Shown: piece by piece, positions 1 to 13,700 of the stretch
Layout of the letters: each line of letters opens with the position of its first letter
Position numbering within the stretch: position 1 is the first letter of the stretch
Assembly (NCBI GenBank): GCA_022885665.1
Contig: JAGQDJ010000017.1
Coordinates: 434,001 to 498,000 of the forward strand
Reading direction: 5' to 3'
Origin: Triops longicaudatus
Lineage: Eukaryota; Arthropoda; Branchiopoda; Notostraca; Triopsidae
Length of the DNA stretch: 64,000 bases
Notes under the pieces: model-generated
What the model was told of the DNA's origin: nothing
What the model saw: the letters and a program-made list of their open reading frames with translations, nothing else
The model's database searches: none
Made by a program: the position numbers and the translations under genes

Positions 1-333
1 TCATTATCTGCATGTACATTCAACGTTATCGGTTGTCTATATTGTTGCTATCATTGCAAAAGCCAAGACTCAAAGATAGATTTACAACTTCGTCGTATAT
101 TGAGAAGACAGCGTTGATCCATAAGCAGATAACGGAATGTACGAAAATTTTCCTATTGATCGTTTACGCGAGATTTTTTCCAAAGCTCTCGAAAACCAAG
201 AGCTAGTGCTTACTCTACTTAAATACAATGTACTATTTAAATCGAATCAAAAAAATCTATTGAACTCAGAGAAATGTTTCAAATTATGTAAAACTTACTC
301 AATGTCAACACATCTCTTTTCATAGTTTTCCAG
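1..333. other. Left-edge stretch, probably intron of the Rh gene
   Basis: No conserved exon was recognised here. The first clear exon begins after the acceptor AG at 332-333. The missing N-terminal membrane segments of the Rh protein must lie further left, or in an exon I failed to see. Short reading frames in this stretch show no family features. Confidence 0.5.
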
Positions 334-2131
334 GATATCCACGTGATGGTATTGGTAGGCTTCGGCTTTCTGATGACTTTTTTGAAACGGTACGGCAAAA
401 GTGCGTTGGGATACACGTTACTGCTGGCAGCTATTAGTTTTCAGTGGGCCACGCTGTTAGGTGCTCTTATGAATAAATCAAGCCCGGGCAAAGCTCATAT
501 AGGCTTGAAAAACCTCGTGAGTGGAGATTTCGCCGCAGCATCAGTACTCATCTCCTTCGGAGCCGTAATCGGTTTAGCGTCCCCGGCTCAATTACTCATC
601 ATGACTCTTGTGGAGTTGCCCCTTTACACCGTTAACGAGTACATCACTATTAAAATTTTAAAGGTCAGCTCTTTATAACGCGTGTTTAAAATTCATATGT
701 TAAAATGATCTATTAAACGGAATGTTATCGACCCATAGGTATCTGACGTAGGTGGATCCATGACCATTCACACGTTTGGCGCCTTTTTCGGTCTTGCGGT
801 TAGCTTTATGCTAATGCTGAGGAGAGCAAAAGAACTGAAAGCAGGAATGAGCAACAACGTCTCGACGGACGAGACAGAAATAAGTGCTATGATCGGTAAT
901 ATACCTCTTAGAGCATGTTGTGTTTGTTTTAACTATACTCTCTCCTTTTTACTGGACCTTTGTTGAATCATAGGTACCCTATTCTTGTGGATTTGTTGGC
1001 CTAGTTTTAACGCTGTCTCAAGCGAGTCCTTGGAGGGGAAGAACCGTGCTGTTATCAATACCTACTTTGCCTTAACTGCCAGCACCGTTGCTGCTTTTTT
1101 CGTTTCGGCAATAACGGAAAGGAACGGGAGATTCACGATGGTACAAAGCAATAAGCAACACAGCATATTTGTTCGCTCATCTAAATGTATTTGCAAACTA
1201 GATTCATGTACAAAACGCAGCTTTAGCGGGCGGAGTAGCAATCGGAACTGCGGCGAACTTCATGCTCTACCCTTTCGGGGCTCTCATAGTTGGCTTTGTC
1301 GCTGGAGTCATATCTATATTAGGATTCCGATTCCTTTCGGTAAGCATTGCGCAGGAAGCGTACCCATTGTAACCTTATCATTTGCGTGGCTTTCAGCCTC
1401 GATTGCCTGTACATGACACTTGCGGCGTGCTTAATTTGCATGGAATTATCGGCATTGTGGCTGCTATAGTAGGAGCCGTGGGTGCAGCAGCTGCCAAAGA
1501 AGCTACCTACGGAGAAGAGTAATAATCCTTTATATCAGAGAGAGCATTTACTAAGGCACAGAACTGCATTATAGGCTGTATAACATTTTCCCAGCGCGTG
1601 CGCCGCAACTCACTACCGAAGGTTTCGTGGACATGCACCAAAATTTGGCGGTCGAAATTCTGGAAGCAGGTGAAGGACGCTCGTCGGGAAAACAAGCCGG
1701 ATTCCAGTTTGCTGCTGTTTGTGTCACACTAGCCATAGCTATTGCTGGGGGCCTCCTGACGGGTGTGTACAACTTTACTACGACATTTTTATCTAATCTC
1801 TTTACAAGTGCTAGCATTGCTGTCTGAGAGTCTTTCTCGTGAAAAGGAATAACAAGAAAATAATCTTAGCTTATTCGGTATCCCCGTAAATACTGACGTT
1901 TATTTGATAGGTTTAATTATGCGACTCCGAGTTTTTCGACAATTGCCACCCGACGTTATGTTTGAGGATTTTGCGTACTGGTCTTCTCCTGACTGTCAGA
2001 CTGAGCAAATGGATAAAGCAGCACGGTCATTGTTAAAGCAGCTGAATGCAACACAGAAAGAAGACGTAAGCGGACCTAAGGTCACCACAGTGAAACAAGT
2101 CGAAGTAAGCGCACTTGCTACAGACATGTAA
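334..2131 (+). CDS. Rh-type ammonium transporter (5' end missing)
   Basis: Rh glycoprotein (Amt/MEP/Rh superfamily), a polytopic membrane channel for ammonia/ammonium and possibly CO2. Exons read as 334-663, 739-895, 974-1140, 1202-1339, 1397-1518, 1575-1762 and 1911-2131; every junction keeps phase and has GT/AG borders. Family marks seen are DIHVMVLVGFGFLMTFLKRYG at the start, SDVGGSMTIHTFGAFFGL, the QNAALAGGVAIGT helix, LPVHDTCGVLNLHGIIG with the conserved pore-region His residues, and a C-terminal LPPDVMFEDFAYW tail. The stop is TAA at 2129-2131. The N-terminal helices lie outside the window, so the first exon listed is internal. The gene converges on the Schlafen-like gene, with 129 bp between the stops. 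The family is certain; assignment to a subtype (erythroid versus Rh50-like) is not possible here. Confidence 0.95.
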
Positions 2132-2260
2132 GCCTTTTCCAAGGCTTATGTTTACTTTTTCATTATTCGACCATTTTGTTTAAAAAATTAAAAACATACC
2201 ACGTCATAAAGTCATCAAACTTGCCCAAAACGGAAAGACATAAATACATTCTGATGCATT

Positions 2261-4351
2261 TTAACTTTTGGTTTGAACAATGCTGCTCTCCAGCATTTCA
2301 ATCATCGACTGAAAATATTGTCGCACTTCGTTTCGCGTCAAGGCGATGATTTCTTCGTGGCTAGGTTGCATAAGACACCCGTGACTTCGAATGAATAACA
2401 GGTTCTCTTCCGTTTCGAAATATGGATGTAACGAAGTGCCAGGAATGCACAAGGGTTTTAGCATCGTATTCTCAGGGTCCCAAGGATGTATATGAATTTC
2501 AACAATATAGTCGCCCGGAAGAATGCCCTAAGAATCAATTTACCATTAAGGACCAGCTCGATTTTTACAGAATGGATGAATCATTGTTTTTATCAAGTTA
2601 AACTGGGCTTCGCAGTCGATGTCACACCAGCAGTGTTTTGGGCTTCGTAAGAGATGACGCTGGTCACGGATATCTTGACGTGCGTTCCTACAGTTCAGAA
2701 TCGGCCAATTTTAATACGTGTAAAATTTAATCTTACTGAAAGGGATCAGGTAGAGGCGCAGACATATACTCTTGGCTTGGTACCAGTGGGCAAAAATGGA
2801 CTTCATATAAGCATTGAGGGACTACGGGATTAAAACGGTTAAGCGTGTCCTGTAAACTCAAGCTTATATGGTCCATTTGGTACGGTGTTAATTTAAAGCC
2901 TCTAGCTATGCCATCGTCCGTGACTCCCAAGTAAATAACACCACCTTTACCGGTGTTTAGGAAACCACAAATAGCCCTAAACCGAAAATGTATCTGACGT
3001 AAGTTACACATGCTAAATATATCCGTACCGTGACAGGGGCGCAAGAGACTTTTTACCAGAATCCTTATCAACGCACTTTCTTGGGATTTCATCATAAGTA
3101 AAAGAACGATGGCCTTTGTGTTCGTTATACAAATCTTCTTCAGTAGGCACTAGCTGATCCTTAATATAGCGTTTACTAAGGTTTAAGGGATTTTATTCTA
3201 AAATCTGAAACTGAACTGTAAATGGTTGTTTACTTGCTAATCATTTTTTTCGTGTGAATCACAGGCGTAAATTTGGCTTATTTAAACAATTAGCAGTCCA
3301 ACGACGGTGTTTACGGTAAAACAATATCCAAAATCTTGACAAAGAACACCGTAATCCTTACCGAAACAAGTTTCAGAGGGTTTCAGAGTTTCAAAAGTTA
3401 AGAGCCCAGTCTCATAGCTATTGCCCCGTTTAATGTTTACAAACACTTTCGAGAAACGCCGCAGTTATTCCCGCCTTGCTTTTTAAACTCTTGGCGCGTA
3501 GACGTAGCGCTGTACTACGAAACCATCCAACAAAATAACGGACGTAGTCCAAACGGCCCTTTCGCCTGTATTTCGGTTCAATATTGGCTTTTAGGAACTT
3601 TTTAGTTAATATCCTTGTCCTCATAAATAGTGCTTCTCAATAGTGGGTAAACTATTAAAAATTAAATAAAAGTGTCTCGAGTTTGAATGGGAACCTATCA
3701 TATAAATTATTGGACGTCCTTGCTATAATTACAACAGTTAAATAATAGGCCCTAATAGATCGCTGTTGTTGAATTGCGTCGAAACTTCAATTAAGCGGAG
3801 AGGAAATACAGAAGGATGCAGAATGAAATCGTGTGACCTATTTGCCGCTTGTTATTTTCATTTTTATTTTGTAATCGAAGAATACAGGCCAGAGTAGCAC
3901 GCCGAAGGAGAAGCTTTTTTTATTTTCTTTTGAAAAATGTAAACCGACAAAAGCGTGATAAACTTTCAAAGCTTGGAATATCAACATAATTCTTCCAGGT
4001 GTTTCTCACAAACGATTAAGGTCCTCCAGGGAACAATGTTCATGCTCTTGTTTAAGGTGTGACAGCACGCTCAGGTTGAAGCTCGGCCTTTCAGTAATTT
4101 CGGCATATTCTGGATTATTTCTTTAGTTTCTATTATTCTGAAGAAGTTACTTACATATGCTCTATGAAGGGACTGACAACCGCATGCGGTGCTGACAATT
4201 GGGGCGAAATGCAAGTAGTTACATGCAACTTGTCACTATTCCAAGACGGTAAGGATAGTCTTGCCCTAACCTTATCAAAATCGTAGTCCCAGAGAGCAGA
4301 CAAGCCTGAAACTCGCTGCGGATAATGTGTATTGTATAATGCAGAAGACAT
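2261..4351 (-). CDS. Schlafen-like AlbA_2 domain protein (SLFNL1-like)
   Basis: Schlafen-core protein, a family of RNA-binding and RNA-cleaving proteins. Exons on the minus strand are 4351-4155 (starting MSSALYNTHYPQ), 3175-3029, 2976-2737, 2687 to about 2570, and 2527-2261. Phases agree across the first three introns (976, 52 and 49 bp). Core motifs are TEEDLYNEHKGHRSF, then SRAICGFLNTGKGG and VIYLGVTDDG, then LRSPKHCWCDID, then ILPGDYIVEIHIHPWDP. The Glu-x4-Glu-x-Lys pattern and the GVTDDG acidic pair match the Schlafen nuclease triad by my alignment. The junction between the fourth and fifth exons does not keep phase: the frame around LPGDY is right, but no consensus donor fits. This may be an assembly error, an unusual splice site or a decayed copy. 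The first exon is inferred from phase and a GTAAGT donor, so the start is less sure than the core. Confidence 0.8.
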
Positions 4352-5318
4352 GCATGTCTGTTGCGCTACAGACTCATGTGTAACACATGTGCTGGTGTTA
4401 AAAGATAACAAACATTAGTGGCTAAAAGTATGCAAGGTATATTTTTTGCCATCTGCTTATTTTCTCTTAAACTTCCCTAATTACAAGCTTATTTATTTAT
4501 TGTTCCTTTCCTTGCCTGAAAAAGCTCTGTACTTTGCGAAACTGCAGTATAGGAGACCGGGGTCAATTGTAACATCTTGCACTCTTTTATGTTTAACTTT
4601 TAGCGCAACTTAATTATTATCAGAAGAAAATAACCGTTAATTAAAATCTTTAAATCTGATTTCTATCAATTCTTGTCCTTGATAAAAATGTAAAATGTGA
4701 TCGAACTTACAATCAAGCACTCTCATGAGGTGTGAGGTAAAAGAGAACTGTGCCGTGTGAAATTTAAAATATTTTTCTTTAACATATTTTGATCTTAAAA
4801 ATATTGATTGCTTATTGTTCGGTATTTTCGCGTGCCAAAAAACTATTACCTGCCAATTTTAGAAAAACAGTGAAATCAGACTTCGTTTGAATTCTCGACC
4901 AGTTTTATCCTAATTGATAACCAGCTTTTTTACGACTGCCTGACATTCTTTGACGTGATCTTAAATTTTTACAGCCCCAAACAACTTTTCATTCAAATAT
5001 TATTCTTTCTGTTACTTTTGCTTCGCGCTACAAATGACCCGAGTCTCTCTAAGTTTGCGAACAGCAGCTTTTTTTTTTCAGCACTCAAATGCAACCTTAG
5101 CAATTCGGGGGTTGCTTCTTACAGGGAAGTGATCCTCGTGCACTGTGAACCGATATTGTTTTGGTTCTCCGCGTGCACGCTGTTTAAAGCCTTAGTGTGT
5201 TCTCTGTAAGTATTATTGATCGTGTGTGAAAAGAAACTGTATGGGGACATATTCACTCTTGAGAAGCTTTGTTCTATCTCGTATATTACGTTCACACTCA
5301 GTGCTTAGTGTCACTATA
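4352..5318. promoter_or_regulatory. Divergent intergenic region between the Schlafen-like and RPUSD2 genes
   Basis: About 970 bp between the proposed start codons of two oppositely oriented genes, so it probably holds both promoters. It is AT-rich. I see no convincing TATA box, tRNA or small reading frame. Both starts are inferred from exon phase and donor quality. Confidence 0.35.
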
Positions 5319-8300
5319 ATGGAATCCGTTGAACCATTGCCCAAAGAAGTCGATTCCCCCATCCTTAACCATGATCAGCAAGTCTCATCAAAACTTGATC
5401 CCCCCGAAGAACAGCACACCATTTCACAAGCGCCAGAAAAGGTAAGACATACGTTTTTTTATCGTTCTACCTCGGACCATTTTTACATTGTTGTTCTCGA
5501 CGTTCTGTTTGCCGACATGCAACGTTGGCTCGTTTCTTCCCCCCTTCTTCCCTTGAGACCCTCTTGAGGATCTCACTTTTTCCTCTCGTCTTCCCCCGCA
5601 GTAGCATCACGGAATCGCTAGCTGCTGACAAAAGGCAGAGTATTAGGAGGGGATGGGCCGTGCTATGTGCGAAGATGAGAATTCGTGAAAATTGCACGTT
5701 TTCTGCCTCCCCCCTTCTAGTTCGTTATATTCTGGCGTTGATGGAAGCGCCGGCTATTGTTAGGCAGCCTACTATGTGCGTTGGCCATTGTGGTAATAGG
5801 AAGGAAACGGGGGAACGTAATCATAAAAGTGGTCTGAAAACAGGACCGCTATTGGCTATGCAAATGCGGAGTCTGTGTCTGGCACATGGCACCTACTTAT
5901 GGGGGTTGTCTTCCTTGGCTAAGCGGAGTAAAGCTGTGCAGTACTGCTCTATCGTTTCATCGTTGATCTCACTTGGAAATCTTAAAGGCCAAGCTTCAAG
6001 CATCCTTCAAGAATGATGATGGTGAAAATTTGAGTCTGCAATCCCATCCCGCGCTGACGTCACGGTTCGATACAACGCATATGGCCGGCCAAGTGCAAAT
6101 CACAGGCTCTATATGGAATTTGGGACTCCCTTTATGGATTCATCGACTACCGTATATACGCGTACTTAGTGTTGGCCTTCGCGAAAGTAAAGTACTTTAA
6201 GCATCGCAAGTGCCTGAAGCTTTCAGTTGATTGAAAAATGAATACGAGCTTTAAAATGTCAGCTCAATGAATATCAAGGAGCGTCAATGGCTTTTAAAAG
6301 CTTTGCTGACGATAGGAGAAAGACTTACGTATAAAACAGATTACTCATGCAATGCTTATCGTGCCTAAATGCCTGCGTGGGAAAGGACGGTAAAAAAGAA
6401 AACGAAAAAAGAGAAAATAGATATCTTTTGATGCAGATACAGGACTGGGAAAAAAAGCCGGGTATTCTTTTATTTTTCGTCATGTTTAAGTATTGTTTTG
6501 TTGCTTCGCTAGCAACCGAGTTATGCTGGAGCCTTTGATGAACCAGAAAAAAATAAGAAGGGGTAAAAAATCGTTCGTTATCTCGTAACAGTTCTAATTA
6601 AAGTTGTCGTAAATTATTCTGTCTTTCGTGGTTAAGTTTCTTCTTTTGTGCTCTGCCAATTACTCAAGTTTGACACTTGAGAAGACAAAGGATTCTGCAA
6701 CTCCAGCGTAATGGTCCAAGTCCTTATGGAACTGATTCAGGCAAATCACCCTCAGCCAGCCTTGGGGGGTGTTGAACGAGGGGAAATTTTTATCGAGGCC
6801 GTAAAGCCGTATAGGAGACTAAAAAATCAGATAAAAACTGTTTAACGCGGGAAATTGCTTCGCTTTGATGCCTAACTTAACACTTGGAGGGTGAAGTTAG
6901 GTCGGAAATTTGGGGCGCATGTGGTCTCCGGAAAATTGCTTCAAATTGGAGGAAAATATATGGAAGGAGTAATTCCCCTGCTATTTGTGGGTCGTTGTAG
7001 TGAATTTACGAAGTAAAGACCGTTGTGTGATTCAGATTCATATACTTATATGTGTCTTGATTCATATAACGAAAAATACTGGGAGCACCGACCTGTCACC
7101 TCTTGTTGATTTAATAGTAAGATTCCTATACTTAATCTAAACTAACTTTAAAAAACTTAATTTATAGATATTTAGGCACGTTTTGTACCAGAAGATGAAA
7201 TTTCTTATTTATTTTCGGCCGAAACTTGATTTTGTCAAGCAGAATTAGAGAAACTCGACAGCCTCAACCGCTTTGGCACATTTTTTTCGCGAATCATGTG
7301 GAATTTAGTTATTTCAATTTTTATTAAGTGCTTATGGGTATTATAGCATCGTCTTGTAGTCTCATTAACTAATGCAAAACTCTGATTTTGTCAACCCTGA
7401 TTAAGAAAAGTCGATTGTGTCAATCGCTTGGCAAACACTTTCATTAACGATGCGTTTTTACATTGATGGATAGCATTTACAAATGGATATGAGATTTCGC
7501 CATAATGGTTCTTACAAAATTGTAAAAAATACACAAGTGCGACTTATTTTCCATTATTATTCCGCCTTTTAAATTCTAACAGTATTTCTTAGACACTAAA
7601 GACTTGCGTCCGATTTTGCCTCCTAACCAGCTTGCCTCTGACCGTAACTCTCTGTTCTCGACCGGTTGACAAAACCGGAGTTTTACTTTAACAAGTTCTA
7701 AAATTCTACAATTTTGTCAAAATGGTCTTATGTTTAGAAACTTAGAGTTCATCCAGTGCTATTTATTTTGTATTGAAATTTCTGACGTACCTAACGCACC
7801 AAACATTGTGTTCAGTTTTGTGAAGTTTTTCTGCTTATCAACCACCCACCCATCCTAATTGGTTGACAAACCCGGCACGCCATTGTATAAAATGCCGTTG
7901 TCAGTTTTGTAAAGATAGTGGAAAAAAGCCGTTAAAATTAATTCATATAATAAAAAATAAATAGGAACGACTTAGTAATTTTCTCACCTCTTAAAAGTCC
8001 ACCCGTGACAAAACCCATTCTCTCTAAAACCCTTGTAAAGTAAAATGTAAATGCGTCCATTGTAGTTTTGAAATACCGTACTTCGAGAAAAGTAAAAGCC
8101 ATCATCAGTTTGCGTATTTTGGTTAGATGAAAAACGGTAGGGAGGAGCTAGGTAAATTTGTCTGGAAACTTTTTTTTTTTTGCAATTCTCTTTCGAGGAT
8201 GTCACTGTATTTTCCAAACGCAACTTGCACTTTTTCGTGTTGCCCTCTATTCAGTTGAAAAATCTTCATGACACCTAATTGGGGATTCAAAGAAGATAGC

Positions 8301-10670
8301 GCTTAATGTGACCACGTGCGTAAGTTCTTCGTCACTTTTCTTGATAGAAAACGGTATGACGATGATCGACTGTTCCCTAGTTTGGTGTTAACACCTCTGC
8401 TGTTTCTTGTTATCAGGCGCATAATGTTTATACAAGCTACCTAACACATCCTGATTTCATTTAGCTACGGCCCACTGGTTCTAAATTTAGCCCTGTGTGT
8501 TTTTTCAAGTTGACTTAATTGCTGCCAACGTGTAGTGCCTTAATGACTTTTATAATTTTTTTCAGAAATTATAGAGGTAATGACGAAAGAAACATTGGAT
8601 ATAAAGTCAGCGATACTTTTATATCCAACCTTATCCAAGTGCTGTTATCATCTTTCTATTTTTTTGAAAAAAAAAATGAACGTGCAGCGTGAACGGCAAT
8701 TGTCTTCGTTATAAACGTATAACAAAAAGTCAGAGTCCGAGTGTAATTTGTTCTTGTTACGCTTCTGATCATGCTTTATACTGCCCACCGAGATCTTAAC
8801 GTGCCCAGCGTTATTAACCGTGTTCGTTTTCCACCACCAACACTAGGCTCTCTAACTGCTCCCCAACTAAAACCCTATCGTGTTCTGTTTCAAGCTTTCT
8901 GAGTTCCGAAGCGTCTCGACTTTATCTCCCGTTTCTCCTACTCGTTGGTGGCTCAACGAAAATGCAGAGCGCGCAGACTCTTCTCCCGTGCCGCATTCAC
9001 ATGCACGCACATCCAGTATTACTCCACTCCGTACACATAAGACCGTACAAAATAGTAGACAATGAAGAAACCTCGAGCTGCCTCGCTCGTCGATTCAGTG
9101 CGCGGCGAGAGTTGGCCTCGTGAGCATTGTTGTCGCGCTATTTCGCCTCCTGCTTTTTCATCCGCGTCTTAGTTACTTGAAAGATAACGAGCATTTCGAC
9201 GTGGGTCATCGTTTTCGCGAGAAAGGTCCGCGGACCCTTTCTCTTGAACTTTAGATGTGAACATTGTGTGATAGCAAGATAATGAGTGTTGAACGGCTGC
9301 ATTGGACTATGGAGTAATTAACGTCTAATACGGGGTCTTAGCAAAAACTACTGAAGATAGGAATTTTTCCTTGTACCCTTATCAACCGTGTAATTTATCA
9401 GGTGAAATTGAACCCCCCCCCGCACAGAGTTGATTAGACCTTCTACTTGCATTAGGCCCCTTCTCGGTTGGAGTTTTGCTATTATTGATACCCGAGCCCT
9501 CTAAAATGTTGCACAGTGGGGTGTCTTAATTGCACGTCCACACAGCTTCGTTTACATTCCTAGTGCAAAGGCACGATTAACCGTTAATTACGAGACGGGC
9601 AAAAGTAGTGAGTTTTTGAAGTGTTTTTTTTTTTTTATCTCACCTGTTTTGGAAGCAGGACCTTCGGCAAGCTTAACTTAGCGTTACGCTAAACAGAACC
9701 TGTCGACGAACGTGGTAACTGTTGTACACACGGTGTTGAGTTAATTTGTTTGACTTGCTCGAAAAACAAATTGTCAGTCAGAATTACACACAGCCAGTCA
9801 ACGCCAATACTGGAAAAAAGAGCGAAACCGACAAGAGAGAGAAAAAAGGTTATCAGCTCAAGTAAAAGGGTATCGTGTTGTTATCTGTCGTCACGCTATA
9901 AGCCGTGTGCTTCTTTTCATCAGAACAGCGAATTGCATCTAAGACAAAAAGGAGCGAAAAGCAAGACACAGAAAAAAAAATTAAGCCAAACATTTAAGTC
10001 AGACGCCGGATTTAGCGCGCTCCATCATCAACAACGTCTCCCCTGGTTCTTGTTTCTTGGACTCTTAACCAGTCAAAATGCAACACCCGTGGATCTTGCC
10101 CTGGATGCCTCTAGGCGCGTCCCTACATTTGGGTATGCCCTTAGGAGGTTTGGCAATTCCCTGCAACTTGTCACCTTCCGCGGCCTCGGGCTATGTCACG
10201 GCAACGCCGGGAACTACCCCAACTTCGTACCACTTAGTACCGACGCTCCACGGGGTACCGGCGTTAGTACCGCATGCCTTGCCCAGACACGCCGTCCGTC
10301 CGAAGGTAAGAAACAGGTAGCAATGCTTTTAGGTCAGCGACTATCTTGTAAAGCTTTTACTTACCTCCTTACCATTCGTTTTTGCGTACGTTTTATTAAC
10401 TCCGGTTTACACACACTTCTTATGGGAAGATAATATCGGAGATTGTCAGGCATCACATTACACACACGGTTCGATAATCAAGAAAAGCGTTTAATCATTA
10501 ATGTTGTTACTATAAAAATTGACAGTGGCTATTTGAGTTTTCTTAAAAAAGGCTTGTATTCAATTTATAAACTATGGTCGATATTTTTGCTACTTCTTTA
10601 TTGTATCGGAGAATGGAAATCGGGCAAACTGATGCAGTAAGTCTGATTTAAGGTAATAATAATAGTAGTA

Positions 10671-10735
<65 letters not shown>

Positions 10736-13700
10736 CAATCAATAAATAAAAATTAGGTAAAAAGAAAATTCGGTCAAGTATTTTTTGTGATGTCTGACAT
10801 TTCAGTGTTTGTGGTGCATTTTATGGTGCACCTCTATCCTGAGTTTCTATTCGACTTCGTTCACCTTCTACTGTTTATCAGTGTAACTGACCTACCCTCC
10901 ACGGAGGAATCGTCCCTGTCCTTTATTCTGAAAAATTCTGGAAGTTGTGTTTACCTTGACGCTTGACCTATCGAAAATCAGATTAAAGGAGTGTCAAATG
11001 TGTTATCCTTTACTAGCCTCACTAATTACTCGCACGTTCAGTTTGATACATTTGTGATATAAGTGATAAAACTCAATAATTCATAGCCTATAGGAGCAGA
11101 TTGTAAAGCCATATGGCAACGAACCGAGCTTAGGACGCGGATACAAAGAAACGAAATAGTCGGTCATTCGAGTTTGTTGTAATATTAAACGTAATGGTCA
11201 TTGGATGCAGCTGTGGTAGTATTCCTACTAGTATGGGAGGTAAACTTGTTGCGAGGACTAAAGGCTTACGAACTAACGCTTGTTAACCTTTCCAATGGCT
11301 GCTTGCTCGGACTTGTTTTCATGGTCGATTGCCTGTAGAAAGGGAATGCTAACGAACGTGACTGCTTGCTGGAAGTCGTGGCGGCAGTGCAGCAGGCGTT
11401 ATTGGGTCCTCTTAACTTTTCCCCACATCGATTGGCTTTTTTCTTTAATTTACAAGAAAAGAAGTAATGCTTGGAGAGCATTTGAACGGGTATGCAAATT
11501 AAGTACGGAGTTTGAGTACCACACCTTGATTTGCAAATCAACCCATCTCTTTATACAAGTTTAAGAAATGCGGTTAGTCACTGTTGGTTCAAATGACTAG
11601 CGTATTTCATGTACTTGTGGGTTTCTTTGCTTCTGGGGGAAAGGCAAAAAGCGGAGAATAGGGTTATAGAGGGCAAACAATAGAAATAGCCGTATGGGTA
11701 TACTTGAGAAAGGCCAAAAGAAAGTCAGCTAACACTGAAAATGCGTTTAACATACACGCGTCTTCTGACGATTTGTAGCTCTCCGATCGTATGAATGGAT
11801 TGGGTAAATTCATCTGTTGAGCCGCCTCTCTTGGCTCTGTGCCGAAAAGAAGTTTGACGTCTGCGTTTGCGAGCTTGCTTGCTTGCTTTCCATATGCCTT
11901 CCAAGTTTTTCTCACGAAGATGTCGAGTCAGGACTGTGTTTGCAGAGAAAACGCAATGAAGCATTTGCTTGAAAATTCTCAATTAATTAGCGCTAACAAG
12001 GGAGAGTTGTATTCATACCCAGTATGTAAATCTAGTTTATGGCTTTGCCAGATATCACAGCGAGATAAAGCGAAAAGGAAGCAATAAAGAAAAGAAGGGT
12101 GGGGAAAGTAATAGCCAAATGTCATATCTACCCCTTGGCTTTGTTATTTAGCATTGGTGCATGCAATTGTCTGTACAGCTTCTTGCTAAAGCGCCGGGTT
12201 GATTGAACTAATGATCGTCAGTCCTTTGCGATGTATAAAAAATTATCTTAGGATATCAAGTTACTTATAAAAGTAAATAGCTTAAAAGCGACACTAAAGT
12301 TGTATGAGATTTTTTGACGCAATGGAATTAGATGAAACGTAAATGATGTTTCATATTTTCTGCCCTAACGGACGTGTTTTTCCACTTTCGTAGCTGAACT
12401 CAAAGCCCGAGGAGAACTATGCTTTTTTTCTCAATAATTGATTGCCACCGGTGTGAGCAACGCTTGTGGCCGGTTTATCGATTAACTCTACATCCGAGGT
12501 GTTGTTTCATCTTTGATTCCATGCAGACGTGTGCAGAATGGTCGTATTATTCCGAAACTGATACAAGGAGGAAATAGTGAATTTATTCTTTATATTAAAA
12601 AAGACAGGGTAGCTTAATTACAATATAATTCGCAGTAATGAACCTGGGTACGTGAGAGCTTTTTGGTTTATGAGAATTTCGTTATATCGGACGCTTTCTA
12701 TACTTTTACCGAACCTGAGACCTTTCTACTCCTTAAGTATAGCTGACAGTGCATTATACAGTAGAATTTCGTTATAATAAATCCTTTTACAACATACCAT
12801 TAGCTATAGTAAATAAGTCGTAAGGTCTACGCAAGTGTGGCGATAAAGCGTCTGGATCTAACGAACTTCGAATATACCAAACAGCTTTTGCTGAACGGGT
12901 TCGTTGTAACGAAATTCTATTGTAAAAGCGTTCGTTATATAAAAATTGTATAGGTTAACGGGACCTAGTTATAGCGAACTATCGGCTATTTATCGAGTAC
13001 GTTAAACGATTTTAATCTCTTTGAAGCAATTTTAAAGAGAAAGCCTCCGAAATAGTGAGCTTCGGATATACCGGACATCCTTTATGTATAACGATCATCG
13101 AAAGCATCATTCGTTTACAACGAACTCTGCAAAGGATGTCTCTTACAGTGTGATTTCCTTTAATTACGATTTTCAAATCTTGCATCGCATGCACGATTTC
13201 GAGCGAATTCAGCACGAAAAAGTTTTAGGACCGCCCCCCCCCCCCCTCACGCCACACACATACACCTCCCGCGAAGTAATGTTGAGAGAAAAGTTTACTT
13301 GAGTGCTGAGTGCGATTTGTGTAAATATAAACCAGCGTGAAAGCAAGGTCATTGATGAATGTAAAATGGCCGCGCGATGTTACGTCGTATTGGGTTCCAT
13401 GGTCGATAACGTATGTCGGAGGGTCAGCAGAGTTAACATTAGTTAATGAAAGAAGAAAAGTGTTCTGCAGTGGTAAAAACTGGGTTGCGAGAAAAATAGA
13501 CAATGAAGTACGAAGCCGTGTAGCCGAGTTCTTTCTCTATTAATGCCCCCCTCCTCCCGCTATTTGGGGTGCTTTCATCTGCTCTGCAGGATTGAAATGA
13601 AGTTGGTCGCGGGATTGCGGGAGATGGTGGTTGTTTTAATGTGTGAGGGTTGTTTATAGTTGTATGCCGAGCGTCAGGGCGAAAAAGCAAAGCTCAAGCC

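Noticed and set aside
3430..3624. Basic 64-codon minus-strand frame
   Set aside because: Lies within the first intron of the Schlafen-like model and breaks no phase; no homology seen.
9750..10433. 227-codon open frame on the plus strand
   Set aside because: Basic, low-complexity product without family features; overlaps the better candidate exon 10078-10305 in another register.
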